Source: Azonexus sp.
Lineage (GTDB): Bacteria; Pseudomonadota; Gammaproteobacteria; Burkholderiales; Rhodocyclaceae
Length of the DNA: 46,504 nucleotides
Assembly: GCA_030691385.1 (NCBI GenBank)
Contig: JAUYEI010000074.1
Span: forward strand, 1-46,504
Direction: 5' to 3'
Shown: positions 20,081-29,630 of the stretch, piece after piece
Layout: every line of letters starts with the position of its first letter
Position numbering within the stretch: position 1 is the first letter of the stretch
Notes under the pieces: model-generated
Database searches by the model: none
What the model was told of the DNA's origin: nothing
The model's input: the letters and a program-made list of their open reading frames with translations, nothing else
Made by a program: the position numbers and the translations under genes

Positions 20081-20593
20081 TCACCAGTCGCTCCCCCATT
20101 CCACTCGAATCTGTCCGGCTTCCTTCTCCACCGCCAGCACCACGGCCGAAACAAAAGGCAAAAGGCGCTCGACGCTGTCATCACCAACGACTCGCAAAAC
20201 GGCGTTGGCACCGGTTTCGATCAACCCGACCACCTTGCCGAGCCGCTCGTCAGCGGTATTGATGACATCCAGACCGATCAGATCGGTCCAGTAAAACTCA
20301 TTCTTGTCAGTCATAGGCAACGCTTCGCGCGGCGCCCCGACCAGAATACCCTTCATCGATTCAGCGGCAGAACGATCAGCGACGCCATCCAACAGCACCA
20401 CCACACCGTTGCCGTGGGCCTTCAGGCTTTTCAGCCTGCATTCGCGCCACGGCTCACCTTCTCGCGCAATCCACCAGACGGGCATCTCTGCCCAGGCCAG
20501 CGGATCATCCCCGAAGGGGTACAACCAAAGCCAGCCCTGAATCCCGTAGGGGTCGGCCAGCCGACCCAGTACGACGATATCGCTGCCGGTCAA
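20081..20593 (-). CDS. rimM: 16S rRNA processing protein RimM
   Basis: 170 aa. N-terminal RimM domain ([21 protein letters not shown]) and C-terminal PRC barrel ([38 protein letters not shown]). Binds S19 and helps assemble the 30S head. Starts 9 bp after rpsP. Confidence 0.96.
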   Translation of the reverse strand: MTGSDIVVLGRLADPYGIQGWLWLYPFGDDPLAWAEMPVWWIAREGEPWRECRLKSLKAHGNGVVVLLDGVADRSAAESMKGILVGAPREALPMTDKNEFYWTDLIGLDVINTADERLGKVVGLIETGANAVLRVVGDDSVERLLPFVSAVVLAVEKEAGQIRVEWGSDW

Positions 20594-20602
20594 AACAAAA
20601 AC

Positions 20603-20857
20603 TTAGGCGGCTTGCTGAGCAGCGTGCTGCTTGACCAGACGGGCAACGGTCGGCGACAGCTGGGCGCCGTTGCTCTGCCAGTAGGCCAGACGATCAACGG
20701 AAATACGCAGCGATTCTGCATTGCCGGAAGCAACCGGGTTGTAGAAACCGACACGCTCAACGAAACGACCGTCACGACGATTGCGGGAATCGGTAACAAC
20801 CATGTTGTAGAACGGGCGCTTCTTGGCGCCACCACGGGCAAGACGGATAACAACCAT
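20603..20857 (-). CDS. rpsP: 30S ribosomal protein S16
   Basis: 84 aa, starts [20 protein letters not shown], the exact S16 signature, and ends in a short Gln/Ala tail. First gene of the rpsP-rimM-trmD-rplS operon. Confidence 0.98.
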   Translation of the reverse strand: MVVIRLARGGAKKRPFYNMVVTDSRNRRDGRFVERVGFYNPVASGNAESLRISVDRLAYWQSNGAQLSPTVARLVKQHAAQQAA

Positions 20858-20892
20858 GGGAATACTTTCGTTAGCTGGAAAAAAGACCCGGA

Positions 20893-20920
20893 ATTATAGC
20901 GCTTTATCAAGGAAAAACAA
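20893..20920 (-). promoter_or_regulatory. Promoter of the rpsP operon
   Basis: On the minus strand TTGTTT (20920-20915), 16-base spacer, TATAAT (20898-20893), about 36 bp before the rpsP start. A good sigma-70 match for a strong ribosomal operon. The remaining divergent spacer to 21022 shows nothing else clear. Confidence 0.75.
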
Positions 20921-21022
20921 GCCACTTAGGAATCGGGAAATACTGCCGGGTAGCAGACCACTGTTCGTAGACAGCGGCACACCAATGGCGAAAACGTAAA
21001 TTTTTGTTATTCTGCGCAAGCC

Positions 21023-22531
21023 ATGACCACCTCACCAGAGCACCTTTCGCCAGCCCCCTCCGAAGCCAACGTCAAGGGCATTCTTGAATGGCTGGCCCTG
21101 GCACATGGAAGAACCGGCTCTGACGACGCTGATCAACTATATCGCCAGCTTCTACTGCTGCGCGAGGCGCCCATCCCCAATTCCCAGCGCCTGAAATTGC
21201 TCGACCTGCTCTTCGGCCAAGCCGAACGCGTCGCCAACGGCGAACTGCCGCGGCTGAATGAGGTATCCCTGCCCATTTCCCGCAAACAGCGTCAGCGCGT
21301 CCGCATTCTGCTCGATGTGCTCGAGACCCTGACGCAGGATTATTTCAACACCCTGGCCGAGCTGTTCGACCCGGAAGGACCGAGCTCCTCACGCGTGCCC
21401 CATACATCCCTGCGGCGGGCAATGCACACCATAGGCTGGCAGGTACGGATCACCCATTTGATTGCCGCTCCCCCGTCACCCGGCCTCTGGCAGGTGTTGC
21501 ATTCGGCATTTTTCACGGCACGGCGCCTTGGCCTTGAAGACTTTCCCGGACCACAGGGCACACCGAGCATTCGCCAGATTTACACCGGCATTCTGCTGGC
21601 CGCCGTGGCGCAGCCGGCTTCATTCTCACCGCCAGAACTCGAATTCATCAGCAAGTTCATCAGCGATTGCATCCCGCCCATCGATCTTCTTGAAAGCCCG
21701 CCGCTCGACAGCGGTGGCATTTTCTGGATCGATCTCGACAAGGACTTTCCGGCCCACGCGCTGATTCGCCGCATCCCGACGCCGGATGCCAGGGTGCTTT
21801 ATTTTTCCTGCGACGCCATTGCCGAAATTGCCCTGAAACAACGCACCGCACTCCTCCAGGGAATCCCCGCCGAGACACTGGGCCTGCCGCCATTCGCCGA
21901 TACCAGCGTCGGTCCGAGTACGCTGCTGCGCCTGAACCGGCTCTGGGGCCATCCCAGCAAGCGGCGCTTCTCGCGGCGGCGCCAGTCCTATCGCGCCAAC
22001 CTTTGTTCCGGCCTCGGCAATCTCTGGCATCTGATGAAGTCCCGGCAAACGCCAACGGAGCTGAGCGAGTGGATGATCACCAACGAAAGCCCCGACGGCT
22101 TCTCGTTGATGCACATGTCGGGACAAACCCAGTACCTGCGTGTTGGCGACATTGTTGCCCTGCAGGCCCTGGGCGACTATTCCGAGGCGACACCGACATG
22201 GCATGTCTGCATTATCCGCTGGGCCGTCTCGGAGAACCCTGAACACATTGAACTCGGTTTGCAGATACTGGCCCCCCGGGCTACCGCCGTGGAAATTACC
22301 CATACCTACGCCCTGGAATCGAGCAATATTGCCGCGCTGATTCTCCCTGCCACGCCCCCACTGCGCCCAACGCAGTCACTGGTGGTACCGGCTGGCCTGC
22401 TAAGAGAAAACACCCGGCGAATCATCGTCTTGATCGAAGCTGACAACCTGGAAGTTCGCGAAGTTCAGGCCACCAGTCTCGATGAGCAGACCAGCGCCAT
22501 CGAAATTTTCAGCGTCTTGCCGGACGATTGA
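21023..22531 (+). CDS. PilZ-like domain protein, conserved hypothetical
   Basis: 502 aa, soluble, no signal peptide. The N-terminal 300 residues are mostly helical and unassigned. A basic stretch KRRFSRRRQSYRAN (near 313-326) is followed after about 40 residues by a beta-rich domain with WMITNESPDGFSLMHMSGQ, LRVGDIVAL and WHVCIIRWAV then LGLQILAPRATAVEI. This order resembles the PilZ-type tail seen in large betaproteobacterial proteins and suggests a cyclic di-GMP response, but the RxxxR and (D/N)xSxxG signs are degenerate, so ligand binding is only an inference. A GGDEF enzyme lies 13 kb away. Its stop codon lies within the 6-bp duplication of the inserted element at 22533. Confidence 0.6.
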   Translation: MTTSPEHLSPAPSEANVKGILEWLALAHGRTGSDDADQLYRQLLLLREAPIPNSQRLKLLDLLFGQAERVANGELPRLNEVSLPISRKQRQRVRILLDVLETLTQDYFNTLAELFDPEGPSSSRVPHTSLRRAMHTIGWQVRITHLIAAPPSPGLWQVLHSAFFTARRLGLEDFPGPQGTPSIRQIYTGILLAAVAQPASFSPPELEFISKFISDCIPPIDLLESPPLDSGGIFWIDLDKDFPAHALIRRIPTPDARVLYFSCDAIAEIALKQRTALLQGIPAETLGLPPFADTSVGPSTLLRLNRLWGHPSKRRFSRRRQSYRANLCSGLGNLWHLMKSRQTPTELSEWMITNESPDGFSLMHMSGQTQYLRVGDIVALQALGDYSEATPTWHVCIIRWAVSENPEHIELGLQILAPRATAVEITHTYALESSNIAALILPATPPLRPTQSLVVPAGLLRENTRRIIVLIEADNLEVREVQATSLDEQTSAIEIFSVLPDD

Positions 22532-22532
22532 A

Positions 22533-22706
22533 CCGTGCTTATCGGGTTAGCGCACACAGCAAAAATAGAGGCCATTTTTCAGGCTGGAAGTGGGGCGGGG
22601 TGCCGCTTCCGTGGGCCAGAAAACGGTCGTGCCGCCGAATTTCCAGAGAACCCAGCCATCAAGTGGGGCTCCCCGTTCTGTGTGTGTGACAACCCGATAA
22701 GCACGG
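22533..22706. mobile_element. Second MITE-like element (174 bp, 16-bp TIRs, 6-bp duplication)
   Basis: CCGTGCTTATCGGGTT at 22533-22548 is exactly inverted at 22691-22706; similarity continues inward (GCGCACACAG against CACACACACAG). ATTGAA flanks both ends (22527-22532 and 22707-22712), and the left copy contains the TGA stop of the upstream gene. No ORF of note inside. No second copy in the window. Confidence 0.75.
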
Positions 22707-22712
22707 ATTGAA

Positions 22713-22760
22713 CCTTGCAGCCAGCCAAGGCTGGATAAGCGGTCAACTGAGGTTTCAAGG
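22713..22760 (+). repeat. 48-bp remnant of the CCTTGAAACC element
   Basis: Starts CCTTGCAGCC (8 of 10 bases match the element end), holds a CCAGCC/GGCTGG hairpin, and ends with the intact right end AGCGGTCAACTGAGGTTTCAAGG (23 bases) shared with copies A and B. It begins right after the duplication of the 174-bp element and ends 13 bp before wrbA. Confidence 0.65.
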
Positions 22761-22773
22761 ATAATAGCCGACC

Positions 22774-23370
22774 ATGCAAGACATCCTCGTCCTCTATTAC
22801 AGCCACCTCGGCTCGGTCCGCGCCTTGGCTGAACGCATTGCCTGCGGCATCGAATCGGTTCCCGGCATGCAGGCCCGCCTGCGTACCGTACCCCGCGTTT
22901 CAGCCACCTGCGAAGCGACCGAACCCGGCGTTCCGGACTCCGGCGCACCTTACGTCGAACTGGCCGACCTCGACGAGTGCGTTGGCCTGGCGCTGGGTAG
23001 CCCGGTCCGCTTCGGCAACATGGCAGCGCCGATGAAGTATTTCTGGGACGGCACCATCGCCGGCTGGCTAAACGGCACACTGGCCGGCAAGCCGGCCTGC
23101 GTCTTTACCTCCAGCGGCAGCCAGCACGGCGGCAACGAAAGCACCCTGCTCTCGATGATGCTGCCCCTGCTCCACCACGGCATGCTGATCATGGGCCTGC
23201 CTTTCACCGAGCCCGAACTTTCTTCGACCAGCACCGGCGGCACGCCCTATGGCCCGAGCCATGTCGCCGGCGCCACCGGCAGCCCCGTGTTGAGCGAAGC
23301 CGAAAGCCGGCTGGCCTTCATCCAGGGGCAACGCATTTCAAATTTAGCCAAAAAATTGGGTTCACCGTGA
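22774..23370 (+). CDS. wrbA: WrbA-type NAD(P)H:quinone oxidoreductase
   Basis: 198 aa flavodoxin-like FMN protein that reduces quinones by two electrons, limiting redox cycling. Phosphate-binding loop YYSHLGSVRALAE at residues 8-20, then GSPVRFGNMAAPMKYFWDGT and the FTSSGSQHGGNESTLLSMMLPLLHHGM block typical of WrbA. Upstream DNA consists of two short elements; AAGGA at 22757-22761, part of a repeat end, is the only ribosome site and is 12 bases away. The stop overlaps the next gene (GTGA). Confidence 0.92.
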   Translation: MQDILVLYYSHLGSVRALAERIACGIESVPGMQARLRTVPRVSATCEATEPGVPDSGAPYVELADLDECVGLALGSPVRFGNMAAPMKYFWDGTIAGWLNGTLAGKPACVFTSSGSQHGGNESTLLSMMLPLLHHGMLIMGLPFTEPELSSTSTGGTPYGPSHVAGATGSPVLSEAESRLAFIQGQRISNLAKKLGSP

Positions 23371-23738
23371 CATTAGCCACCCGCTACCAGATTGCCGCCA
23401 GCACCTGCCTCATCGCGCTGATTTTCCTCTGCCTGGCCTGGGAAGGCTGGCTGGCGCCGCTCAGGCCGGGCGGGTCATGGATGGTGCTCAAGGGCGCATT
23501 GCTGCTCATTCCGCTGTTCGGCATCCTGCGCGGCAAACGCTACACCTACAAATGGCTGTCGCTGTTCATCCAGTTCTACCTGCTGGAAGGGCTGCTGCGC
23601 GCCACCAGCGACCACGGGCTGATCCAGCAGCTGGCCATCGCCGAAACGCTCCTGGCTGCCGCTCTCTTCGTCTTGACCATCCTCTTCGTCCGCGCCACCC
23701 GCGGGCCCAAAGAAGAAAAAGCCGCCCAGCAGAGCTGA
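23367..23738 (+). CDS. DUF2069 inner-membrane protein
   Basis: 123 aa with GTG start overlapping the wrbA stop. Four membrane segments (CLIALIFLCLAWEGWLA, VLKGALLLIPLFGIL, YKWLSLFIQFYLLEGLLRA, AETLLAAALFVLTILFV) with GKRYTYKW between the second and third. Matches DUF2069, a proteobacterial family often placed next to wrbA; function unknown. The stop codon lies inside the leuA terminator of the opposite strand. Confidence 0.85.
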   Translation: MTLATRYQIAASTCLIALIFLCLAWEGWLAPLRPGGSWMVLKGALLLIPLFGILRGKRYTYKWLSLFIQFYLLEGLLRATSDHGLIQQLAIAETLLAAALFVLTILFVRATRGPKEEKAAQQS

Positions 23739-23747
23739 AGCGGCTTT
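23718..23747 (-). terminator. Terminator after leuA
   Basis: AAAGCCGC/GCGGCTTT 8-bp stem with 14-base loop; on the minus strand it is followed by TTCTTC after a T-run. It overlaps the end of the convergent DUF2069 gene. Confidence 0.75.
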
Positions 23748-23768
23748 GGTCGGGCGCGGCGAGGGCAA

Positions 23769-25307
23769 TCAGACGTCGCCCTGGGCCTTCACCTTGTCGA
23801 GCGAAGAGTGCAGCTTGTTCAGGGCATTCAAATACGAACGCGCTGAAGCGATGACGATGTCCGTATCGGCACCGTTGCCGTTAACAACACGCTCGGCCTT
23901 GGTCAGGCGAGTCGTCACTTCACCCTGGGCATCGGTGCCGGTCGTGATCGCGTTGACCGAATAAAGCATCAACTGGGCACCACTATTGACGATGCTTTCG
24001 ATCGCCTTGAAGGTCGCATCGACTGGACCGCCGCCCTCAGCCTCACCCTTTTGCTCGACGCCGCCAACGCTCAGGATCACCTTGGCATGGGGCATCTCAC
24101 CCGTTTCAGAACAGACGTGCGAATAGAGCAGCCTGTAATGCTCCTGATCGGGCGTGACCACTTCGTCGGAGACCAGCGCATGCAGGTCTTCATCGAAGAT
24201 TTCATGCTTGCGGTCAGCCAGCTCCTTGAAACGGGCAAAGGCGGCGTTGACCGCTTCGTCGCTTTCCAGCTCGATGCCCAGTTCCTGAAGACGACTCTTG
24301 AAAGCATTGCGCCCCGAGTGTTTGCCGAGAACCAGTTTGTTCTGCGACCAGCCCACATCCTGGGCGCGCATGATTTCGTATGTTTCGCGATGCTTGAGCA
24401 CGCCATCCTGATGGATGCCCGACTCGTGCGCGAAGGCATTGGCCCCCACCACGGCCTTGTTCGGCTGGACCGGGTAACCGGTGATCTGCGAGATCAGCTT
24501 GGAAGCCGGAACGATCTGCGTCGTATCGATGCGTGTTTCGAGCTCGAAAACGTCCGGCCGCGTACGCACCGCCATGACGATTTCTTCAAGCGCCGCATTT
24601 CCGGCGCGCTCGCCAAGGCCGTTGATCGTGCATTCGACCTGACGCGCCCCGGCCAGCACAGCCGCCAGCGAATTGGAAACGGCCAGCCCGAGGTCGTTGT
24701 GACAGTGCACCGACCACACCACCTTGTCCGCATTCGGCACGCGCTCGATCAGCTGACGCATGGTTTCGGCGTACTGGAACGGAATGGCGTAGCCAACCGT
24801 ATCCGGCACATTGATGGTCCTGGCACCGGCCTTGATGACTGCGTCGAAAATACGGCAAAGAAAGTCGATTTCGGAACGTCCGGCATCCTCGGCCGAAAAC
24901 TCGATGTCGTCGGTATATTGCCGCGCCCAGCCGATAGACTTGACCGCCTGCTCGACGACCTGATCCGGCGTCATGCGCAGCTTCTTCTCCATGTGGATCG
25001 GTGAGGTTGCAATGAAGGTGTGAATGCGGCCTGACTTCGCCGGCTTGATCGCCTCGCCAGCCCGGCTTATGTCGTTTTCGTTGGCACGCGCCAGCGAACA
25101 AATCGTCGAATCCTTGATGGCGTGTGCGATGGCCCGGATGGACTCGAAATCGCCGGGCGAGGCAGCGGCAAAACCGGCCTCGATAACATCGACCCGCATC
25201 TTTTCGAGTTGGCGGGCAACGCGGATCTTCTCTTCCCGCGTCATCGATGCGCCCGGGCTCTGCTCGCCGTCACGCAGGGTCGTATCGAAAATTACCAGAT
25301 GTTCCAT
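23769..25307 (-). CDS. leuA: 2-isopropylmalate synthase
   Basis: 512 aa from ATG 25307, which has GGAG five bases upstream; a GTG six bases earlier is less likely. First committed step of leucine synthesis: acetyl-CoA plus 2-ketoisovalerate. [15 protein letters not shown] at the N-terminus, metal ligands in [27 protein letters not shown], and a C-terminal regulatory domain (about 380-512) that binds leucine in the family. It follows pssA by 12 bp and is likely part of a transcript with the ilv genes. Confidence 0.97.
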   Translation of the reverse strand: MEHLVIFDTTLRDGEQSPGASMTREEKIRVARQLEKMRVDVIEAGFAAASPGDFESIRAIAHAIKDSTICSLARANENDISRAGEAIKPAKSGRIHTFIATSPIHMEKKLRMTPDQVVEQAVKSIGWARQYTDDIEFSAEDAGRSEIDFLCRIFDAVIKAGARTINVPDTVGYAIPFQYAETMRQLIERVPNADKVVWSVHCHNDLGLAVSNSLAAVLAGARQVECTINGLGERAGNAALEEIVMAVRTRPDVFELETRIDTTQIVPASKLISQITGYPVQPNKAVVGANAFAHESGIHQDGVLKHRETYEIMRAQDVGWSQNKLVLGKHSGRNAFKSRLQELGIELESDEAVNAAFARFKELADRKHEIFDEDLHALVSDEVVTPDQEHYRLLYSHVCSETGEMPHAKVILSVGGVEQKGEAEGGGPVDATFKAIESIVNSGAQLMLYSVNAITTGTDAQGEVTTRLTKAERVVNGNGADTDIVIASARSYLNALNKLHSSLDKVKAQGDV

Positions 25308-25319
25308 AAACACTCCAAA

Positions 25320-26072
25320 CTACGGGGCTTTGCGCTTGAGCAGGCCGATTGCAGCCTGGACATAGCCCGACAAACCATAAATGACGAAGAAACCGAACAA
25401 GGCAATTTCCGGGCTATAGGCGACCAGCGCAAACCCCAGGGCAATCGCTGCAATCACGAAGAAGGGCACGCTTTTCTTCAGGTTGATGTCCTTGAAACTG
25501 TAGAAACGAATATTGGACACCATGGTCAGCCCGGCAAAAATCGTCAGCACACAAGCCGGCCAACGCACATCGCTACCGGGCACGCCTGTTTCGATCATGA
25601 CCCAGACCAACCCGGCAACCAGCGCCGCTGCGGCCGGCGAAGGCAGGCCCTGGAAAAAGCGCTTGTCCATGACTTCCAGCGTGGTATTGAAGCGAGCCAG
25701 ACGCAAGGCAGCACAGGCACAGTAGATGAAGGCAGCAATCCAGCCCAGGCGGCCCATGTCGCGCAGCGCCCATTCGTACATCACAAGCGCCGGTGCTGCA
25801 CCGAAGCTGACCATGTCGGACAGCGAATCGTATTCGGCACCAAAGGCCGACTGCGTATTGGTCAGGCGCGCCACACGACCATCCAGCCCATCAAGGACCA
25901 TGGCGATGAAGATCGCCATCGCCGCCCGCTCAAAATCACCCTGCATCGCCTGGACGATGGCAAAGAAGCCGGCAAACAGGGCCGCCGTAGTGAACAGGTT
26001 GGGCAGCAAATAAATACCGCGCCGCTTCACTTCAGGATTGAACAGCGATTTACGGGGTTTGAGTTCGGTCAT
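25320..26072 (-). CDS. pssA: CDP-diacylglycerol-serine O-phosphatidyltransferase
   Basis: 250 aa membrane protein making phosphatidylserine. The CDP-alcohol phosphotransferase motif DG..GRVAR........G...D...D is visible in DGLDGRVARLTNTQ continuing to FGAEYDSLSD. Several membrane helices follow; an N-terminal basic stretch (KPRKSLFNPEVKRRG) precedes the first. It lies between ilvC and leuA; in relatives I recall psd (decarboxylase) next to it, which is absent here. Confidence 0.94.
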   Translation of the reverse strand: MTELKPRKSLFNPEVKRRGIYLLPNLFTTAALFAGFFAIVQAMQGDFERAAMAIFIAMVLDGLDGRVARLTNTQSAFGAEYDSLSDMVSFGAAPALVMYEWALRDMGRLGWIAAFIYCACAALRLARFNTTLEVMDKRFFQGLPSPAAAALVAGLVWVMIETGVPGSDVRWPACVLTIFAGLTMVSNIRFYSFKDINLKKSVPFFVIAAIALGFALVAYSPEIALFGFFVIYGLSGYVQAAIGLLKRKAP

Positions 26073-26139
26073 GGGTCACATATCAACGGGCGATCCGAAA
26101 AGGATACACCCGGAAAGCATCAAAATCCGCAAATGACAA

Positions 26140-26165
26140 GGGCGGTGCAGTTTCCCACACCGCCC
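26140..26165 (-). terminator. Possible terminator or attenuator hairpin between ilvC and pssA
   Basis: GGGCGGTG (26140-26147) pairs with CACCGCCC (26158-26165). On the minus strand it is followed by TTGTCATTTG, a poor T-run, so it may only reduce read-through from ilvBHC to pssA-leuA. Nothing else clear in the 186-bp gap. Confidence 0.4.
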
Positions 26166-26258
26166 AAAGCGAAGATAGCGCTAGGCGCGCACGCGCAGAC
26201 AGTACCTTAGTACGGCAAGCGTAAGCAACGACGCACTACCGAGCCCGCAACGATCCAA

Positions 26259-27299
<1,041 letters not shown>

Positions 27300-27794
27300 T
27301 TAGACTTTAAGAATACGGTCGCCACGACCGATGCCACAGACACCGGTGCGGACGGTTTCGAGAATCAGGCCGGCATCGAGCGCGGCAATGAAGGAATCGA
27401 GCTTGGAGCTTGCGCCGGTCAACTCGATGACATAGGTCGATTCCGTGACGTCGATGATGCGACCACGGAAAATATCGGCCATCCGCTTCATCTCTTCGCG
27501 GTCCTTGCCGGTAGCACGAACCTTGATCAGCATCAGTTCGCGCTCGACATGAGCAGCTTCGGAGAGATCGACCACCTTGACCACGTCGACCAGCTTGTTG
27601 AGCTGTTTCGTGATCTGCTCCAGCACCTCGTCGGAACCGGAAGTCAGGATGGTCATCCGGGACAGCGAGGGATCTTCCGTCGGTGCCACGGTCAGCGATT
27701 CAATGTTGTAGCCGCGGGCTGAGAACAGCCCGGCCACGCGGGAAAGTGCGCCCGATTCGTTTTCGATCAGGATGGAAATGATGTGTCGCAGCAT
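27300..27794 (-). CDS. ilvH: Acetolactate synthase small (regulatory) subunit
   Basis: 164 aa. N-terminal ACT domain (ISILIENESGALSRVAGLFSARG, NIESLTVAPTEDPSLSRMT) that binds valine for feedback control, and a C-terminal ALS_ss domain. Sits 18 bp after ilvB. Confidence 0.97.
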   Translation of the reverse strand: MLRHIISILIENESGALSRVAGLFSARGYNIESLTVAPTEDPSLSRMTILTSGSDEVLEQITKQLNKLVDVVKVVDLSEAAHVERELMLIKVRATGKDREEMKRMADIFRGRIIDVTESTYVIELTGASSKLDSFIAALDAGLILETVRTGVCGIGRGDRILKV

Positions 27795-27812
27795 AGTTTT
27801 TCCTCTCCCCGC

Positions 27813-29513
27813 TTACAGATCTTCAGCGAGGATCATTTCAGTCAGCCCCTTGCCGGCCGCAACCATCGGGAAGACGTTGGCACCCGGATCGATGATGAAG
27901 TCCATGAAGACCAGATCATTCTTGTGCTCGGTAAAGGCCTTGCGCAAGGCCGGCTCGACATCTTCCGGCTTTTCGATCTTCATGCCGACGTGCCCGTAGG
28001 CTTCGGCCAACTTGACGAAATCCGGCAGCGAAGTGACATAGGACTGCGAGTAGCGCTTGGAATAGAACATTTCCTGCCACTGCCGAACCATGCCCAGCAT
28101 GCCGTTGTTGAGGTTGATGATCTTGATCGGGAAGCCGTACTGCTTGCAGGTCGACAATTCCTGGATACACATCTGGATCGAGCCTTCGCCCGTCACGCAG
28201 GCCACCTGCGCATCCGGATTGGCCATCAGCACGCCCATGCCATACGGCAGGCCGACACCCATGGTGCCCAGACCGCCGGAGTTGATCCAGCGCCGCGGCT
28301 TGTCGAACTTGTAGTACTGCGCAGCAAACATCTGGTGCTGGCCGACGTCCGAAGTCACGAAGGCATTGCCGCCGGTCACTTCGTACAATTTCTCCATGAC
28401 GAACTGCGGCATGATGTGCTCGGACTGCTTGTAACGCAGGGAGTCACGGCCACGCCATTCGTCGATCTGTTTCCACCAGTTGGCAACGTCAGGATCGGTC
28501 TTGAAACCGCCATCCATCAGCTTGACGATTTCTTCAAGCACATCCGGCACATTGCCGACGATGGGCACATCGACCTTGACGCGCTTGGAAATCGAGGAAG
28601 GATCGATGTCGATATGGATAACACGACGCTTCTCTTCGCTGAAGTGCTCCGGATTGCCGATCACGCGATCGTCAAAACGGGCACCGATGGCCAGAATCAC
28701 GTCGGCGTAATGCATTGCATTATTGGCTTCGAACGTGCCATGCATGCCAAGCATGCCGATGAACTGCCTGTCCGTCGCCGGATAGCCGCCCAAACCCATC
28801 AGGGTATTGGTTACCGGGAAGTTCAGCTTGTGCGCCAGCCTGGTCAGTTGCTCGGCCGCATCGGAGAGAATGACGCCGCCACCCGTGTAGATCACCGGGC
28901 GTTTTGCTTCCTGCAGAATCTGCACAGCCTTCTTGATCTGCCCCAGATGCCCCTTGACCACCGGGTTGTAGGAACGCATCTGAATGGTCTTCGGGTAATC
29001 GAATTGGCACATCTGGGCGGTAATATCCTTGGGGATATCGACCACCACCGGACCCGGACGACCGGTCGAGGCAATGTGGAAAGCCTTCTTGATGGTTACC
29101 GCCAGATCCTTGACATCCTTGACCAGGAAATTGTGTTTGACACAAGGACGGGTGATACCGACCGTGTCGCACTCCTGGAAAGCATCCTGGCCGATGTAGA
29201 AGGAAGGCACCTGCCCGGTCAACACCACCATCGGGATCGAGTCCATGTAGGCCGTGGCAATACCGGTCACGGTATTCGTCACACCTGGCCCCGAGGTCAC
29301 CAGCGCAACACCAACCCGTTGCGAGGAGCGCGAATAGGCATCTGCCGCATGAACAGCCGCCTGTTCGTGGCGAACCAGAATGTGTTTGACCTGATCCTGC
29401 TTGAAAAGAGCGTCGTAGATGTGCAAAACGGAACCGCCGGGGTATCCGAAAACACAATCGACCTTTTCTTCTTGCAGGCACCTGATTACAATTTCTGCAC
29501 CGCTGATCATCAT
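27813..29513 (-). CDS. ilvB: Acetolactate synthase large subunit
   Basis: 566 aa from ATG 29513 (MMISGAEIVIRCLQEE; the next codon is also ATG). TPP- and FAD-dependent carboligation of two pyruvates, or pyruvate and ketobutyrate. The catalytic Glu lies in VRHEQAAVHAADAYSRS; the C-terminal TPP motif reads GEGSIQMCIQELSTC continuing to NLNNGMLG (GEG instead of the more common GDG). An upstream extension to 29609 adds a sequence with no family match and covers the divergent promoter. First gene of ilvBHC. Confidence 0.96.
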   Translation of the reverse strand: MMISGAEIVIRCLQEEKVDCVFGYPGGSVLHIYDALFKQDQVKHILVRHEQAAVHAADAYSRSSQRVGVALVTSGPGVTNTVTGIATAYMDSIPMVVLTGQVPSFYIGQDAFQECDTVGITRPCVKHNFLVKDVKDLAVTIKKAFHIASTGRPGPVVVDIPKDITAQMCQFDYPKTIQMRSYNPVVKGHLGQIKKAVQILQEAKRPVIYTGGGVILSDAAEQLTRLAHKLNFPVTNTLMGLGGYPATDRQFIGMLGMHGTFEANNAMHYADVILAIGARFDDRVIGNPEHFSEEKRRVIHIDIDPSSISKRVKVDVPIVGNVPDVLEEIVKLMDGGFKTDPDVANWWKQIDEWRGRDSLRYKQSEHIMPQFVMEKLYEVTGGNAFVTSDVGQHQMFAAQYYKFDKPRRWINSGGLGTMGVGLPYGMGVLMANPDAQVACVTGEGSIQMCIQELSTCKQYGFPIKIINLNNGMLGMVRQWQEMFYSKRYSQSYVTSLPDFVKLAEAYGHVGMKIEKPEDVEPALRKAFTEHKNDLVFMDFIIDPGANVFPMVAAGKGLTEMILAEDL

Positions 29514-29597
29514 TCTTGAGCCCAAAAAAGCTATCGCGTAAAAGGGCGTAACCTTAATCGACCGACCATTTTCGGTCAAGGTTTCCCGGCATTTCCC

Positions 29598-29603
29598 TAT
29601 AAT
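29598..29603 (+). promoter_or_regulatory. -10 box for the sigma-factor operon
   Basis: TATAAT placed so that transcription would begin near 29610, followed by GGAAGAG (29618-29624) and the proposed CTG start at 29631. No good -35 box is visible, so an activator may be needed. Confidence 0.5.
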
Positions 29604-29630
29604 GCTCAAGAACTTTCGGAAGAGACGACC

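Noticed and set aside
22533..22706. Riboswitch or leader RNA for wrbA
   Set aside because: Terminal inverted repeats with flanking duplication explain the structure better.
27783..29519. 578-codon plus-strand frame opposite ilvB
   Set aside because: Antisense of ilvB; His/Asp-rich composition is an artefact of the complement.
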